Shown one piece after another: positions 33,912 through 42,117 of a stretch of DNA of 64,000 nt (positions are counted from its first letter, which is position 1; each line of letters starts with the position of its first letter). Both the position numbers and the translations under genes were made by a program. Location of the stretch: assembly GCF_000699445.3 (NCBI RefSeq), contig NC_067199.1, positions 31,728,902 through 31,792,901 on the forward strand. The letters run 5' to 3'. The notes under the pieces were generated by a model. That model had not been told where the DNA came from and searched no databases. It saw only the letters and a program-made list of their open reading frames with translations. The DNA comes from Schistosoma haematobium. Its lineage: Eukaryota > Platyhelminthes > Trematoda > Strigeidida > Schistosomatidae.

Positions 33912-35165
33912 TGTGTGTGTACTAAGATACTTAAAAAGTGCATCGTAATTACTTGCAAACTATTCCCTTAGGTCATAATTAATTATTCTTTACTGTTGAA
34001 ACGAGAAACCTTTGTATTTATAACCAAAATAACACATAATAGAGCAGTTTATATCAAAATATAGTTTATGCTTTGATTTGATACACACTTATGGGATCTA
34101 GACTTCTAACTATGAAGAATAGTTTTATGATAACAGATGCCTTTTGTAAATATGTACAAATATAGTAATCGCATTAGTGAAATGTTAAAATGTATCTCTT
34201 ATTTATTCAATTTAGATTCAGCGTTTTTAAAAGGACGACGTGTTTTAATATATTTTCTTGTTCCTTTTGGATTATTACTTGCTATTCTTGGATTAATTGC
34301 TTACATGTTTGTATTTCGACGTAAACGTGTTCCAAATCATTTAATATCCTCTAGTAATGAAAGATGTATATTACGAACCGCTGAACTCAGCCCTGAAGCA
34401 TATCATGTTATACAGAATGGAAAAAAATCTTCTAGTTTAAATACATCATCTAGGCTATCTTCAAATAGTCAAAACACTGGTAAACCAAATTATTCTTATA
34501 TGGGAATTCAATCTACTTATAATCCAGGTGATAATCAATACAATCAAGCATCAAACGGACAAGAACTAATAAATCATTATCCTAACATTCAGGTTAATCC
34601 GTCACGTTTTAATCAGTCTGTAAATTTTTCTCAAAATACTCCAATTTCAAGTGATCCTAGACTCCTTTTAAATATTAGCGACGATTCTAGCCGTGTAAAC
34701 AGTAAAGCAAGTTCTGGATCATTTATGAATGGTAACTGTTTACCTGCTTCTCATCCATCTCACTGTATCTTACCTTGTCCACCCAATACTCATAATATGA
34801 CACCATCCAATCATAGTGATATTCAGAAGTCAATCAATAACTTCAACCAATTTCCAGCTCATTTCATGAGTTCAAATGAACAGAACATAAATCCCCAAGT
34901 GTTTAACGAAAAATCCCTACAACCAACATATCAACCTGCACCATTTCCAGGTCCAGTACCCAACTTTATGCTAAGTGTTCCACCAGCTCCTTCTAATGCT
35001 AGTGAAGTATCATTTGATCAGTATTCAGCAGTAAGTCAAAGTCCAGTCTCTTCAAGTACTCTTACAAATCATTATACAGCTCCATTTGGTGAATTTGTTC
35101 ATAATGAAAATTCAGAATGTAAAGATTTCCGATATCATTTCCAATCTCATTATCTTCAAACATAA
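15880..35165 (+). CDS. FGF receptor-like protein without kinase (FGFRL1 / nou-darake type), 5' end not found
   Basis: Six exons join in frame: 15880-16242, 23698-23754, 25268-25552, 28607-28725, 32055-32529 and 34216-35165. Each has GT...AG borders, and together they give 749 residues and a stop. Residues 1-122 are Ig-like D1 (LECP ... NYTCSG). Residues 122-141 are a short linker. Residues 141-236 are D2 (FNCEAEG ... [16 protein letters not shown]). Residues 236-434 are D3 ([17 protein letters not shown]). A transmembrane helix at 443-467 is followed by RRKR and a 282-residue Asn/Ser/Pro-rich tail with no kinase. D2 and the PVIQWLKRVE segment closely resemble FGFRL1 and FGF receptors. Family members bind FGF and heparin at the cell surface; planarian nou-darake restricts brain tissue to the head. 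The signal peptide exon is missing here and probably lies upstream. Confidence 0.85.
16845..17035 (-). mobile_element. Hammerhead SINE, degenerate minus copy
   Basis: The reverse complement shows a tRNA-like head (ACTCAGTAGCTGAGTGGATAA-like, with a TTCGATTCC Box B), the ribozyme region and the tail. The core reads CTCAGGA and the GAAAC box is damaged, so the ribozyme is dead. Leader sequence similar to other copies continues toward 17400. Confidence 0.7.
17067..17242. repeat. Fold-back element with arms of about 71 bp
   Basis: 17067-17137 (TTCACTTGGTATCGG ... TTATTGGC) pairs with 17170-17242 (GCCAAAAACAG ... ATACCAAGTGAA) across a 32-base loop. The arms include the Sm-alpha body piece around TTAAACCTCAATGGGAAG, also seen at 26895, 31885 and 63405. 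The hairpin was thus probably made by inverted duplication of a SINE segment. Confidence 0.8.
17573..17780 (-). mobile_element. Hammerhead SINE, minus copy
   Basis: The head has a Box B-like GGGTTCGAGTCCC. Ribozyme and tail follow on the minus strand, ending near 17573. The ribozyme at 17650-17697 keeps CTGAGGA, GAAAC, GGCCGTC and a GCGCTG/CAGTGC stem I, but the first pair of stem II is lost (ATCCC...TGAC). Confidence 0.8.
17650..17697 (-). ncRNA. Hammerhead ribozyme, core kept, stem II closing pair lost
   Basis: On the minus strand, CTGAGGA is at 17683-17689 and GAAAC at 17663-17667. The predicted cut follows the GTC next to CAGTGC (17650-17655). All catalytic positions agree with the consensus; stem II begins A...C instead of G...C. 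Confidence 0.65.
18105..18295 (+). mobile_element. Hammerhead SINE flanked by its own inverted tail
   Basis: The plus-strand ribozyme and tail (18184-18295) are preceded by an inverted copy of the same tail (18105-18180, ATTTCAATAGTTGAAATCATGAG). The whole forms a hairpin with the ribozyme near its tip. The tRNA-like head is lost. Confidence 0.75.
18178..18226 (+). ncRNA. Hammerhead ribozyme, near-intact
   Basis: CTGAGGA is at 18184-18190, GTCCC...GGAC makes stem II, and GAAAT follows with triplet GTT before CAGTG. Stem I partly re-forms with the upstream CACACGG despite the truncation. Core nucleotides are kept; helix III uses a wobble pair. Confidence 0.6.
18507..18542. repeat. (AT)n followed by (TAAG)n microsatellite
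   Basis: An AT run joins directly to five TAAG units, followed by an ATT/AAT-rich stretch to about 18580. Confidence 0.9.
18700..19210. repeat. Interspersed repeat X, copy 3 (longest)
   Basis: It shares its left extension (TTAGTACA..G.GCACCAAATA, TATACGCCACA) with the fragment at 51375-51486 and its body with copies 1 and 2. It appears to be the most complete member in the window, about 510 bases. Frames inside it are short. Confidence 0.8.
20186..20347 (-). mobile_element. LINE 3'-terminal ORF fragment
   Basis: On the minus strand this translates as a conserved LINE C terminus with [33 protein letters not shown] and a final RSNRRK before the stop. It is a 5'-truncated insertion of a schistosome LINE, distinct from the RTE copy at 1-3120. 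Confidence 0.75.
22448..22985 (-). mobile_element. LINE 3' fragment, degenerate
   Basis: This 540-base minus-strand piece belongs to the same LINE as at 20186. Recognisable words are [18 protein letters not shown] at the right end and [10 protein letters not shown] and CPGR toward the left. Several stops and frameshifts interrupt it. Confidence 0.7.
23698..23754 (+). CDS. FGFRL exon: D1-D2 linker (57 bp)
   Basis: It is a small symmetric phase 1-1 exon with a TTACAG acceptor and GTAAAC donor. It encodes 18 whole codons beginning [12 protein letters not shown]. Because it is symmetric it could be skipped without breaking the frame. In FGF receptors the D1-D2 linker (acid box region) is often alternatively spliced; here there is only a weak acidic character and one Cys. 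Confidence 0.7.
23957..24241. repeat. Interspersed repeat C, copy 1
   Basis: It shares blocks with 58200-58506, including GAACAATGAAGTCTGAG, ATTTTGCAAATTAAG, TGTCAAATRCATYC and TTGTCCCCACT. It lies in the 1.5-kb intron between the linker and D2 exons. Confidence 0.75.
24660..24740 (-). ncRNA. Hammerhead-like motif in an unclassified repeat, copy 1
   Basis: Minus strand: CTGATGA (24720-24726), a perfect 7-bp hairpin GTCGTTC/GAACGAC with AGAA loop (24701-24718 region), then GAAA (24697-24700). The order matches the hammerhead core. A cleavage triplet and stem I partner were not convincingly found. The surrounding 80 bases recur at 44180-44260. Hammerheads are known in Penelope-like elements, so this could be a piece of one. 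Confidence 0.45.
24860..25060 (-). mobile_element. Hammerhead SINE, degenerate minus copy
   Basis: The reverse complement keeps the head (GGTCTAGAGGATAAGG, TCCTATTCCC) and tail, but the ribozyme core reads TCTGAGGA with GAAAC destroyed (CAAAAT). Its leader continues to about 25150 with a piece shared with 17325 and 61960 (GATTGAACTTCACT). Confidence 0.65.
25268..25552 (+). CDS. FGFRL exon: Ig domain 2
   Basis: This phase 1-1 exon (GATACAG acceptor, GTAAGT donor) encodes a complete Ig-I domain: FNCEAEG, the core Trp in YRWFM, and the [20 protein letters not shown] ending. The spacing and the GS(L/I)NYTY-type final strand are typical of D2 of FGF receptors and FGFRL1, the ligand- and heparin-binding domain. 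It has one NYT sequon. A leading PCF provides an extra Cys before the domain. Confidence 0.9.
26147..26177. repeat. (ATT)n microsatellite
   Basis: About ten uninterrupted ATT units. Confidence 0.95.
26690..26860 (-). mobile_element. Sm-alpha-like SINE, minus copy, broken ribozyme
   Basis: On the minus strand the core reads CTGACAA (G8 changed to A) with a kept GAAAC and GTGTCCTGAATTCC cleavage side. The stem II region is TCCCAAATAGAA. The ribozyme is probably inactive. Confidence 0.7.
26820..27150 (+). mobile_element. Sm-alpha-like SINE, plus copy, broken ribozyme
   Basis: Body piece (TGCTTGTGAATTAAG ... GACTGGTCAATTGCAGT ... CATCAATGAGAA), tRNA-like head (CCATAGCTAAGTGGATAAC) and hammerhead region (27070-27118) follow in order. 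The core reads CTAATGA, with G5 changed to A. Stem II (GTTCC/GGGAC), GAAAC and GTGTCCTAGATTCC remain. Confidence 0.75.
27835..27990 (+). mobile_element. Hammerhead SINE, strongly decayed
   Basis: Head (GATGTTGAGCACTAGCAT ... GCATTCGAACCCC), ribozyme region (CTGCCGAAGAGTTC ... GGTGAAACTTC) and start of tail (CAGTGCTTA) are recognisable, but the catalytic core is lost. Confidence 0.6.
28607..28725 (+). CDS. FGFRL exon: Ig domain 3, first half
   Basis: It enters in phase 1 and ends in phase 0 (CAA|GTAAGC). It encodes [19 protein letters not shown] and [12 protein letters not shown]. The split falls immediately before the core Trp of D3. It has one NYT sequon and two Cys in a C-A-C arrangement. 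Confidence 0.85.
28830..29035 (+). mobile_element. tRNA-derived hammerhead SINE, full copy
   Basis: The head has a Box A-like TGGTCTAATGG and a Box B-like GAGTTCGGACC. Ribozyme and complete tail (CTTCAAATGACTCATGATTTC) follow. A leader GTTAGACATTAACACCGTTGG precedes the head, as in the reverse complements at 56400 and 17250. It lies in FGFRL intron 4, in the sense orientation. Confidence 0.85.
28928..28973 (+). ncRNA. Hammerhead ribozyme (intact core)
   Basis: GCATTG/CAGTGC form stem I with one wobble. CTGAGGA is at 28934-28940, GTCCC...GGAC makes stem II, and GAAAC follows. The cleavage triplet is TTC, allowed by the NUH rule, but helix III (ACAACCTT) has a mismatch. Confidence 0.7.
29105..29335. 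repeat. Two decayed SINE pieces in inverted order
   Basis: 29105-29205 is a minus-strand tail and ribozyme remnant (AAACCTAGAAGCACTAGATA). 29206-29335 is a plus-strand remnant (GTTCAATTCCC, GTACTGCTGAAGAG, CCAGTGCTTCTGAG). Neither keeps a working core. Confidence 0.6.
29929..30105 (-). mobile_element. tRNA-derived hammerhead SINE (third subtype), minus copy
   Basis: On the minus strand the tRNA-like head reads GGATAGCTCAGTGGTAAC, then GACACGGGATCGAATCC (Box B), then CCTCAAGATTACAGG leading into the ribozyme, and ends after TTTCCTGTTGACTACCTCC. The same subtype occurs at 30265-30581 and 51605-51800. Confidence 0.8.
29951..30010 (-). ncRNA. Hammerhead ribozyme, fully consensus
   Basis: Minus strand: stem I pairs ACCTTG with CAGGGT, plus an outer ACAGG/CCTGT pairing across an internal loop. 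Core CTGACGA is at 29991-29997. Stem II is GTGC...GCAC (29977-29990) and GAAA is at 29973-29976. Helix III is the self-complementary ACCCGGGT. The predicted cut is after the C of GTC (29965). Every core position and all helices are intact, including the stem I loop layout that speeds natural schistosome hammerheads. Confidence 0.85.
30132..30252. repeat. Left arm of 121-bp inverted repeat
   Basis: It is complementary to 30461-30581 with very few differences and is separated from it by about 208 bases. Its outer end is itself a short palindrome (TTGATCAC...GTGATCAA). Confidence 0.9.
30265..30581 (+). mobile_element. tRNA-derived SINE (third subtype), plus copy
   Basis: The head is GGATAGCTCAGTGGTAACG ... 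GGATCGAGTCC. The ribozyme (30345-30420) has two changes: GAGAC in place of GAAAC, and a lost GTC cleavage triplet. The body runs on to CAATTGTGAT. The body end forms the right arm of the inverted repeat. This is the only copy in the window with head, ribozyme and full body. Confidence 0.8.
32055..32529 (+). CDS. FGFRL exon: Ig domain 3, second half with long insertion
   Basis: It starts in phase 0 with the core Trp ([13 protein letters not shown]) and ends in phase 1 (CAA G|GTAAGT). The expected final strands appear as [20 protein letters not shown] and YIVIYVNIV. The position of the F-strand Cys is Val, and the exon contains no Cys at all. The Trp-to-F-strand distance is about 135 residues, against roughly 50 in a usual Ig domain. 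The excess is a polar stretch ([22 protein letters not shown]). Confidence 0.85.
32785..33178 (+). mobile_element. Possible solo LTR
   Basis: The segment runs from TGTAGTGG to CACTACCGCA, so its ends are roughly inverted. It carries CTATAAAG (near 32990), a later AATAAA and a CCAAT-like sequence, and is less AT-rich than the intron around it. No target-site duplication and no second LTR were found, so this remains a guess from composition and signals. Confidence 0.35.
33870..33911. repeat. (TA)n microsatellite
   Basis: A TA run with one CA interruption, in the last FGFRL intron. Confidence 0.95.
34216..35165 (+). CDS. FGFRL last exon: transmembrane helix and cytoplasmic tail
   Basis: The acceptor is TTTAG|AT. 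An eight-residue stalk is followed by a hydrophobic helix of 25 residues from [17 protein letters not shown] to FVF, then the stop-transfer RRKR. The tail of 282 residues is rich in Asn, Ser, Pro and Gln, with Tyr in contexts such as YSYMGI and NPGDNQYNQ. There is no kinase glycine loop, HRD or DFG motif, which separates this protein from true FGF receptors. The 26 residues that would precede the acceptor in the open frame are intronic. Confidence 0.85.
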
Positions 35166-35250
35166 CGAATATTTAATATTAATTCATAAACAAACGAAAA
35201 TCAGTTTTCAGCTAAAATGAAATAGGCTCATATATATATATATTTTTGTA

Positions 35251-35256
35251 AATAAA
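35251..35256 (+). promoter_or_regulatory. Candidate poly(A) signal of the FGFRL gene
   Basis: AATAAA lies 86 bases after the stop codon, in AT-rich 3' sequence. Others lie further downstream (for example near 35350), so the actual site is not certain. Confidence 0.5.
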
Positions 35257-35259
35257 ACA

Positions 35260-38200
35260 TACTTCATTTCTCTTCCAAAAGTAAATACATAAATTATGAA
35301 AAATTCAATTTTTTTTATTATAAAAATACAATCCTAATTCAATTTTGTCAATAAATTTGCCATTTACTTCATTAGTTACATGAAAATCTTACCTAATTTA
35401 CTCAATCTTCATTAGTATAAATATATATAGTCAACGTCTCAACTACTTATTTACTGAATAAAATCTTTTTTTAATTTGCTACTATTTATGGTCTCTTTAC
35501 AATGCATTTAACATAAATAACAACAGCTTATAGTATGTTTAAAACAAGCGCACAATAATTATTACGGTCACAGGGTTCAATGATCAATGAACTTCTCTTA
35601 ATTCTTCACTGAAATAATTTTTTTTTCTAATAATCAATGAATTTAAACAAAGATGATAGTTTTTTCTTCGTTACTTCATATAATAGGTAACTTCTTTTGT
35701 ATTGATGGAATAAATATAAACACCTGATTTTAATGCTCATCAGTGTATAATGAAAATATGATGATGAATGGCATTGTTATCATTACTATTTTTTCCTTAA
35801 TTTTTACCCACTTCAATAAATCATATATAGAACATTCTCATATTACTGACAGTTATAAAAGAAATGTATACACTTCAAATAAATCACGTTGTATAATTAT
35901 AATGCTTGAAACATTATTAACAATAAATTCATTATGAACATGTATATTTTATACATACTTTATCTTTCATGAAACATACATGTATTATGTTCTTTTGTCT
36001 CTTTGAATTTAAATCGAATATTTGCTTTGATGAATAAACCTTGTTTTTTCTTACTCACTAACTGTTTATTCCATGAAGAGAATTTAAAAATAGAAATTGC
36101 GATCAGTGCTATGAGCTGGGTCATTTTCTCACTAAGTCAATGAAAGGAACTATTATGACGTGTGATTTTGGAGTTTTATCTCACCTACCTTTCCAAAAAT
36201 CTGTTGAGTTGTTCAGTTTTAAATTTCGATACGGATACCCAATCTTCCTGTAAATTAGACTAACCGGCTACCTCAGTGAGCAGACTGAGAGCAAGTAGAA
36301 AACTCTTCATAGTTATCTGTAAACTTATTCATACATTTATCTGTCTGTTGGAAAACCAAACCGCCCATGGTATACGTTTTGTACTTTAGAGACGTTTAAC
36401 ATTTCTTGTTCAGTCATATGTACTTGTTATTTGGCCAATTTCTAATTAGCCCAATATATCAACACACATCAGCGTCCTCTGGGATTTCATGAACATATGT
36501 TCTTGTACTTTATTCCCTTTTTTCAATTAGTAAAAATTGCTCCTAGATTCAAACAAATAAGTCCTATTCGGGAGTAAGAGTTCTTTCTAAATTATCTTAC
36601 CAATTAATACTAACTAGTATCATGTGTAATATTCAACCTTTTATTGAACAATGCTAGAAAGGATGTAGAGTGACCAAAAAGTACACACACTATGCATGGT
36701 TATTGACCATAATCTTGGGGGTAGTTCATGGTGAGAATTACTACCAGTCTAATGGAGGAACTTCCCGTTCTTCCATATTCTTTACCAAATTTATAGTTCT
36801 GTGTTTACGATTTGCTGATTCACTAAGGGCAACGCCTAGTTAACGACACTCAGTTAAGGTATCAGTACCAGATAAAGTCACGACCTGCTACAAAATCCTT
36901 TTCCCACTCTAGATAGCTAGTTTAAAATTTTGTGATATTCGTATACAATAGTGATTTATCTAGACAGTACTCCGCACTTATTACGAATTCTAAATATCAT
37001 ACGTTCAGCTGTGTTGACAGGTTTATTTTCTCTAAATTGCATTATCATAGGGATTCTTAGTTAGAATACCAACTAGGCTACTCCTAATTATCGTAATAAC
37101 TCATGTCCCTATACCTTTACGTACAACCAAGTATACGTTCCTTTAATCAATGATCACCTATCTTCCTTTTTACCTTCAGGTCAATGCATTAGAAGATACT
37201 TGATTACCATAGTCCGATTCACTTGATTTTCAAGGTCATACATTCAGTAAATGTGTAACGAAGATCTTTTAATACAAATGGAAAAAGAAGATACCAACAG
37301 ATAAACAAACACGTTATATATATAACAATATTTCGCTAATCTGAGAATCTCATGCTTGTGCCCAAACGCTGTCAAGTAATGGTTTCACTGCATAGCTATC
37401 ATAACTATGAGCCAATCCGTAAGCTGCTTTTATTATCGCGAAATTTGTTCGGAAGGGTGATGGTGCTGCGCTTAAGGAGTGATATCACCCTATGTTCAAT
37501 GAGTTCCTTCGCGAGATGACCCTCTGAGAACCAAAGAATGTCTAACGAATCACAGCCGGAGTCCATGACCTTCATTTGGATGAATATTTACTTTACATTC
37601 ACAGGTTCGGGAACTGGTTGTTCGTAAAAACGTAGTTGCGTACACAATGCATCTCCATCGTGTCTGTGTCTTGATAGAGTAATTCATTTAAAAAGCTCCT
37701 AGTGACTTCAGCAGCACAATCTAAGATCACTCACTATGAATCGTCTCGTAAAGCTGAATATTGGACGATAGAGTAGATATCACCGTAGATAGTAAGTGAG
37801 TAATAACAAACAGCGTTTTTGAGGACGTTCAACAAACTGTGGCATGAACCTGTAGTGACTCACATTTATCACGAGAACATGACTGGTTTAATAAAAACAA
37901 TTATTATTATAACCAACTGTACCAGTGTTTGTTTTAATGTGCTTTTGTTTGACTGTGCTAATGACAGCTATTTTGTGCTTCCATTCTCATACTTACACTT
38001 TGATTGTAACTTCGCGCGAATTCGGTTACGTTCTGTAACCAAGCTTGTATCCTGGCACGATCTCAGTATCCTTTCGATGCCACGAGATCGCCAGCAAATA
38101 TATCTCGACTTGGTCCATTAATTATCTTCTGATATTTGGCTTCTCGGAGATTTTATGGATTTATTTGGTTACGTTCTACCTTCGCCTTCTGATTTACTTG

Positions 38201-40490
38201 GCACGTGTTTCCTTGTAGCGGTGTTCATAGTTAATCTCGACTCGACGCCACGCTACAAACCCCTGGCATTTGTTATCACTGTCTGAAGTAAAGAATGAGT
38301 CATCATTCATGCCCACTTTTAGATTTACCGACCCTAACTCCCTCAGAAGATCCAAACTTGATTTGATTGCCTGTCTTTCAACCTTCGAACTTCCAGTTCT
38401 TGTCTTTCCTCGAAGCGTCAGCTTTTAGCACAGTCGAGGTTGTTGTAGGAGCGATATTACAATCCTAGATAACTAAACTGACGATAGAGCCATGGTATAA
38501 AGTTGCAGTAGGAGAAACGTCTTGTATATTTAAGGTTACGTTTTCTCGAATTACATGGAACTCACGAAAACTTTCCTGATACTCTTGAGAAGGACTTCAA
38601 TGATTTATCAGTTATCCCGTCCTATGTTTACAAGAGGCATGCTAGTTCGTAGGACCAAACCGTGACATGATACGTGATTTACTGTTATAAATATTGACGC
38701 ATAATAACATACATTTGTTATAGAAAAAATGAAAACAAACATTAATGGATAAAAACGTGAATAACGGTAGTAAGGGTGTTATCATCAAATTTATTAGGTT
38801 CAGAGTATATACCTACCTTATGACTGTGAGAAAATGAATACTCTGTGCTCTCGACATTCTCATTCGGTATGGCAAATCCGTGCTTCTACATTACACTTGT
38901 AGCCGCACCGAAATAACAAGAAGCGAGATCAGAGGAACCGGTCGGTTTATACAAGCTCATGACAGTGATATTGGATACTGGATTTTCTGGTAAGAATAGA
39001 AGAGTTCAAAGGAAGGGATCGTGTAGGCCTAATTGAGAAATATAGACGTATACTACTTCCAAGAGCGTTTAATAGCATTGCTCCTGCTAAAGAAGCGATA
39101 ACTGAGTACCTCTTAACACGATGAACCAAAGACACAAGAAAGTAGACGATGATGGTGTTCTTAATTATATGAAGAGTTACAAAACTAGTGTAGCAATAAA
39201 TAAATTCAAAAGAAATATTTAAGTTATCGATATTGATGCTGAAGTCATTGGTGCTACCGGATGGCACTTGGTTACACATCCGTACCAGATCACCCTTGAA
39301 TATGCCATGATACTAAACCCTCACAACAACTAGCCAGATTAGATCAAACGCTTCTCAACATATTGAATACCTTGCAAATATACCTTCGAACTCTTTCATT
39401 CCTAACTTCTACCATGACTAAAATGAGGTTCTTTCGATTATGAGGATGTTACAGGCTGAAGCGTTGTCGAATCCTAAATGTCCGTGGCATCTCTGTTGGA
39501 TATCTTGTGTAAGAAGAGTGCCTTACAGTTGGCCGCAGCTTGATTTTGTGTACCCACTCGTGATCTTGTGTGGATGGGTGACTGAAAGCCTTTAGCTAGG
39601 ATGTATCCAGTGAAACTAATGAGGTCAGTATCAATGTTGAGGACACACAGAACAGTTTATTTCGAGGATTTATTTACCTCTGCATAGTCATATGCTCCTA
39701 ACATACATAAGAAGATAAGCTCTAATAAATGATCTCAATTAATCACTAAGTATTAGCTGTGTAATTAATCATACTCATAGACAATCGCCTCGATGGAAGC
39801 TAGGTAACACTCATACCTTCAATGATAACAAGAAAATGTGGAGACGCGATATGAACTCCATCTACTGTAAAGAGTCCTCTGTGGTTGTATCTAAATGCAT
39901 GTGCAAAATGTAGGCTTATTTTTCCACATCGAATGCTGTTCTTGTTTTCTCAGTACTAAGAATGCATCCATGACCGGTTTTCGACAACTGTTGTTTTTGC
40001 CTTTACCATAGTTTTATAGGAAGGTAAACCGATAACATTCAAGGGTAACAACACGACACTTTGAAATAAGTAAGCGTTCGCTTTATTTCGTTATGAGCAC
40101 TTGTAAGCACATAGAGCAACTTCCCCAAAATATGAGCATTTACTCTGATTAATAACTAAATATAACTGCAGAGGTTCGTTGGTTGTGAAACAAAATAATT
40201 TTCAATACTTTCAATTGGTAGTTAAACAATGAAAGCTTATTCACGAGTATGATAAACGAAGGTACCACATCAGTTTACGAATTCCGTGGAAATATTACCT
40301 TGTATGCGTTAGTTACTTTATTTTGACAGCGTATTTGGGTAACTGCTGTTAAGATTTGCAGTGCAAAATAATTCAAACCCTCATCAAGGTTACGAAGGGT
40401 ATAAGGCACTGCGTTCCCATCGTTTTTAGAGCACCGCTACGAAAACCTTAAAAAATTACGTATGGTTAGTATATTCATTCATAAATAATT
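35260..40490. other. Gene-poor stretch, partly old transposon debris
   Basis: 35.3-36.1 kb is AT-rich and probably 3' UTR or intergenic. From about 36.1 to 40.4 kb the base composition is more even, as in the retroelement remnant that follows. A diverged repeat at about 39190-39645 recurs at 42610-43165. No intact gene was seen. Confidence 0.5.
39190..39645 (+). repeat. Diverged direct repeat, left copy
   Basis: It is similar to 42610-43165 in the same orientation. Shared blocks include CCAGATCAC, the segment translating as LARLDQTLLN...QIYLRTLSFL, CCGTGGCATCTC and GTGAAACTAAT. The two copies bracket the gag-pol remnant. They could be LTRs or pieces of an older coding element. Confidence 0.6.
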
Positions 40491-40496
40491 CATTGG

Positions 40497-42117
40497 ATGA
40501 ATAAACAGGCACGTGCACATTACCTCGCAGTAGTCAAGGCACTACCGCGCGAATTCAACAGATACGTAACATCTAGCATGTTTACTTATGATGTTTCAGA
40601 ACCCTACAAAACACCTAGACGATTTATCATTAAACGTGGAGACCTAACCGATCGACAAAGGTTAGGCCAACTCCTTAATAACATCGACATGCAACACGGT
40701 CCTGCGACAGACATGTTGCAAAGAAGGAGAGAGTTTATCCGTCAAAGAATTTTCGATGATGGCCTATTCAAGCAACTTTTCTTATTCAAACTTCCTCAAC
40801 AGGTGCAAGCTGCGCTTGTCTCGTTTCACAACAACGCCTTAGACGAGCTGGCTGCATCTGTCAACCGCATTTTAGAAATCACGAAATCTTCTAATGCCGA
40901 GGTTTTTCAGTCAAAGAAAAGCCTCAAACGACCCAGAATGACATAACAGAGTTATGTCATACACCTACGCGTTATCTTAAATTTCGTAACGACCGCAAAT
41001 GGTCACACACCCCGCGAAGAGGCACTTCACGTAGGCAATCTGTCTCTAGACCACGGGAGACGGATAACCTCGCCTGGTACTGGTATCATAAACAGTATGG
41101 AAAGTCCCCCAGAAATTCCAGAAAACCCCGCGATTTTCCCAGCTCAAAATCGTGCGACACGAAGAACAATTCGGGAAACTTCTAAGCCGGCAACCGTAGC
41201 CGGCGAACATAGCTGTCTGTCATGCGTCACAGACGTGACAACGAGAGTTCGCTACCTCATCGATACTGGCGCAGACGTCAGCGTTCTTCTGACGAATCCT
41301 AAGAGCCGGCTTCACGAATTCGTTTTAAACATACAGGCGCAAACGGAAAGCCTATCGCTACACATGGATCTTTGTTGTTGCAGATGTTTCTATGCCAATC
41401 ATTGGTATAGACCTCATACAACACTTCAATCTAATCATCGATACGCGCGAACGGAGGTTAGTAGATGGGAACACTAATTTATTTGTTTGTGCAACTTCTT
41501 TTTCCGGTTGCAGATTATCTCCAGTCACAATTAGGGCACACGATAGACCCATCCTATCAACCACCACTCGATAAGTATTCTGGGATATACCAAACGCAAG
41601 CGAAATTGCCGTGTGTAACCAGAAGCGTTACATATCACATGACGAGTACAGGACCACCTGTGTTCTCTAAAGCACGCCGACCGGCCTCCCAAAAGCTTAG
41701 GTTAGCCAAAAACGAATTCGTTCACACGATAGACGTAGGAATCGTACGACCGTCAAACAGCCCACGGGCATCTCTGTTTCACATGTTCCCTTGAAGGACA
41801 ACAACGATTGGCGTCCAACTGGTGAATATCGGCGACCGAATGCGAAAACTATTCCCGATCGTTACCCGTTGCCTCACATTCACGATTTGACAGCTACCTT
41901 GAAAGGTACAACTGTCTTTTCGTATTTAGAAGGAAATCCTATCCACGTCGATTTTCCTTCTGTACAATCGGACGACACGGCTCCTACACTTAGAATACCT
42001 CAACCTACAGCCAACACACACGATGATACTTCGGCAGTATCACAAAATAAACTTAAACCAAGGCTTTCTGGAAGAGGAGTAAGATTTCTTGAACATTTGG
42101 ACGATTATTGCACGTAA
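40497..42117 (+). pseudogene. CsRn1/Boudicca-like Ty3-gypsy gag-pol remnant with internal deletion
   Basis: In order: a Gag core lacking its N terminus (40497-40946, RAHYLAVVKALPREF ... VNRILEI); a degenerate CHCC-type knuckle in another frame (WYHKQYG, Cys lost); an aspartic protease (YLIDTGADVSVL at about 41250-41290, SMPIIGIDLIQHFNLI at about 41385-41440); and the start of reverse transcriptase (STGPPVFSKARRP, then NDWRPTGEYRRPNAKTIPDR, TVFS). The frame then jumps at about 41922 into a polyprotein C-terminal end (GRGVRFLEHLDDYCT). Most of RT, RNase H and integrase are missing. At least three frameshifts confirm it is dead. Confidence 0.85.

Noticed and set aside
34137..34215. Extra N-terminal residues ([10 protein letters not shown]) for the transmembrane exon
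   Set aside because: They lie upstream of a good acceptor (TTTAG at 34211-34215) that keeps phase with the D3 exon; taken as intron.
37819..38121. 100-codon ORF
   Set aside because: No domain, no splice support, and it lies in a stretch of probable transposon debris.
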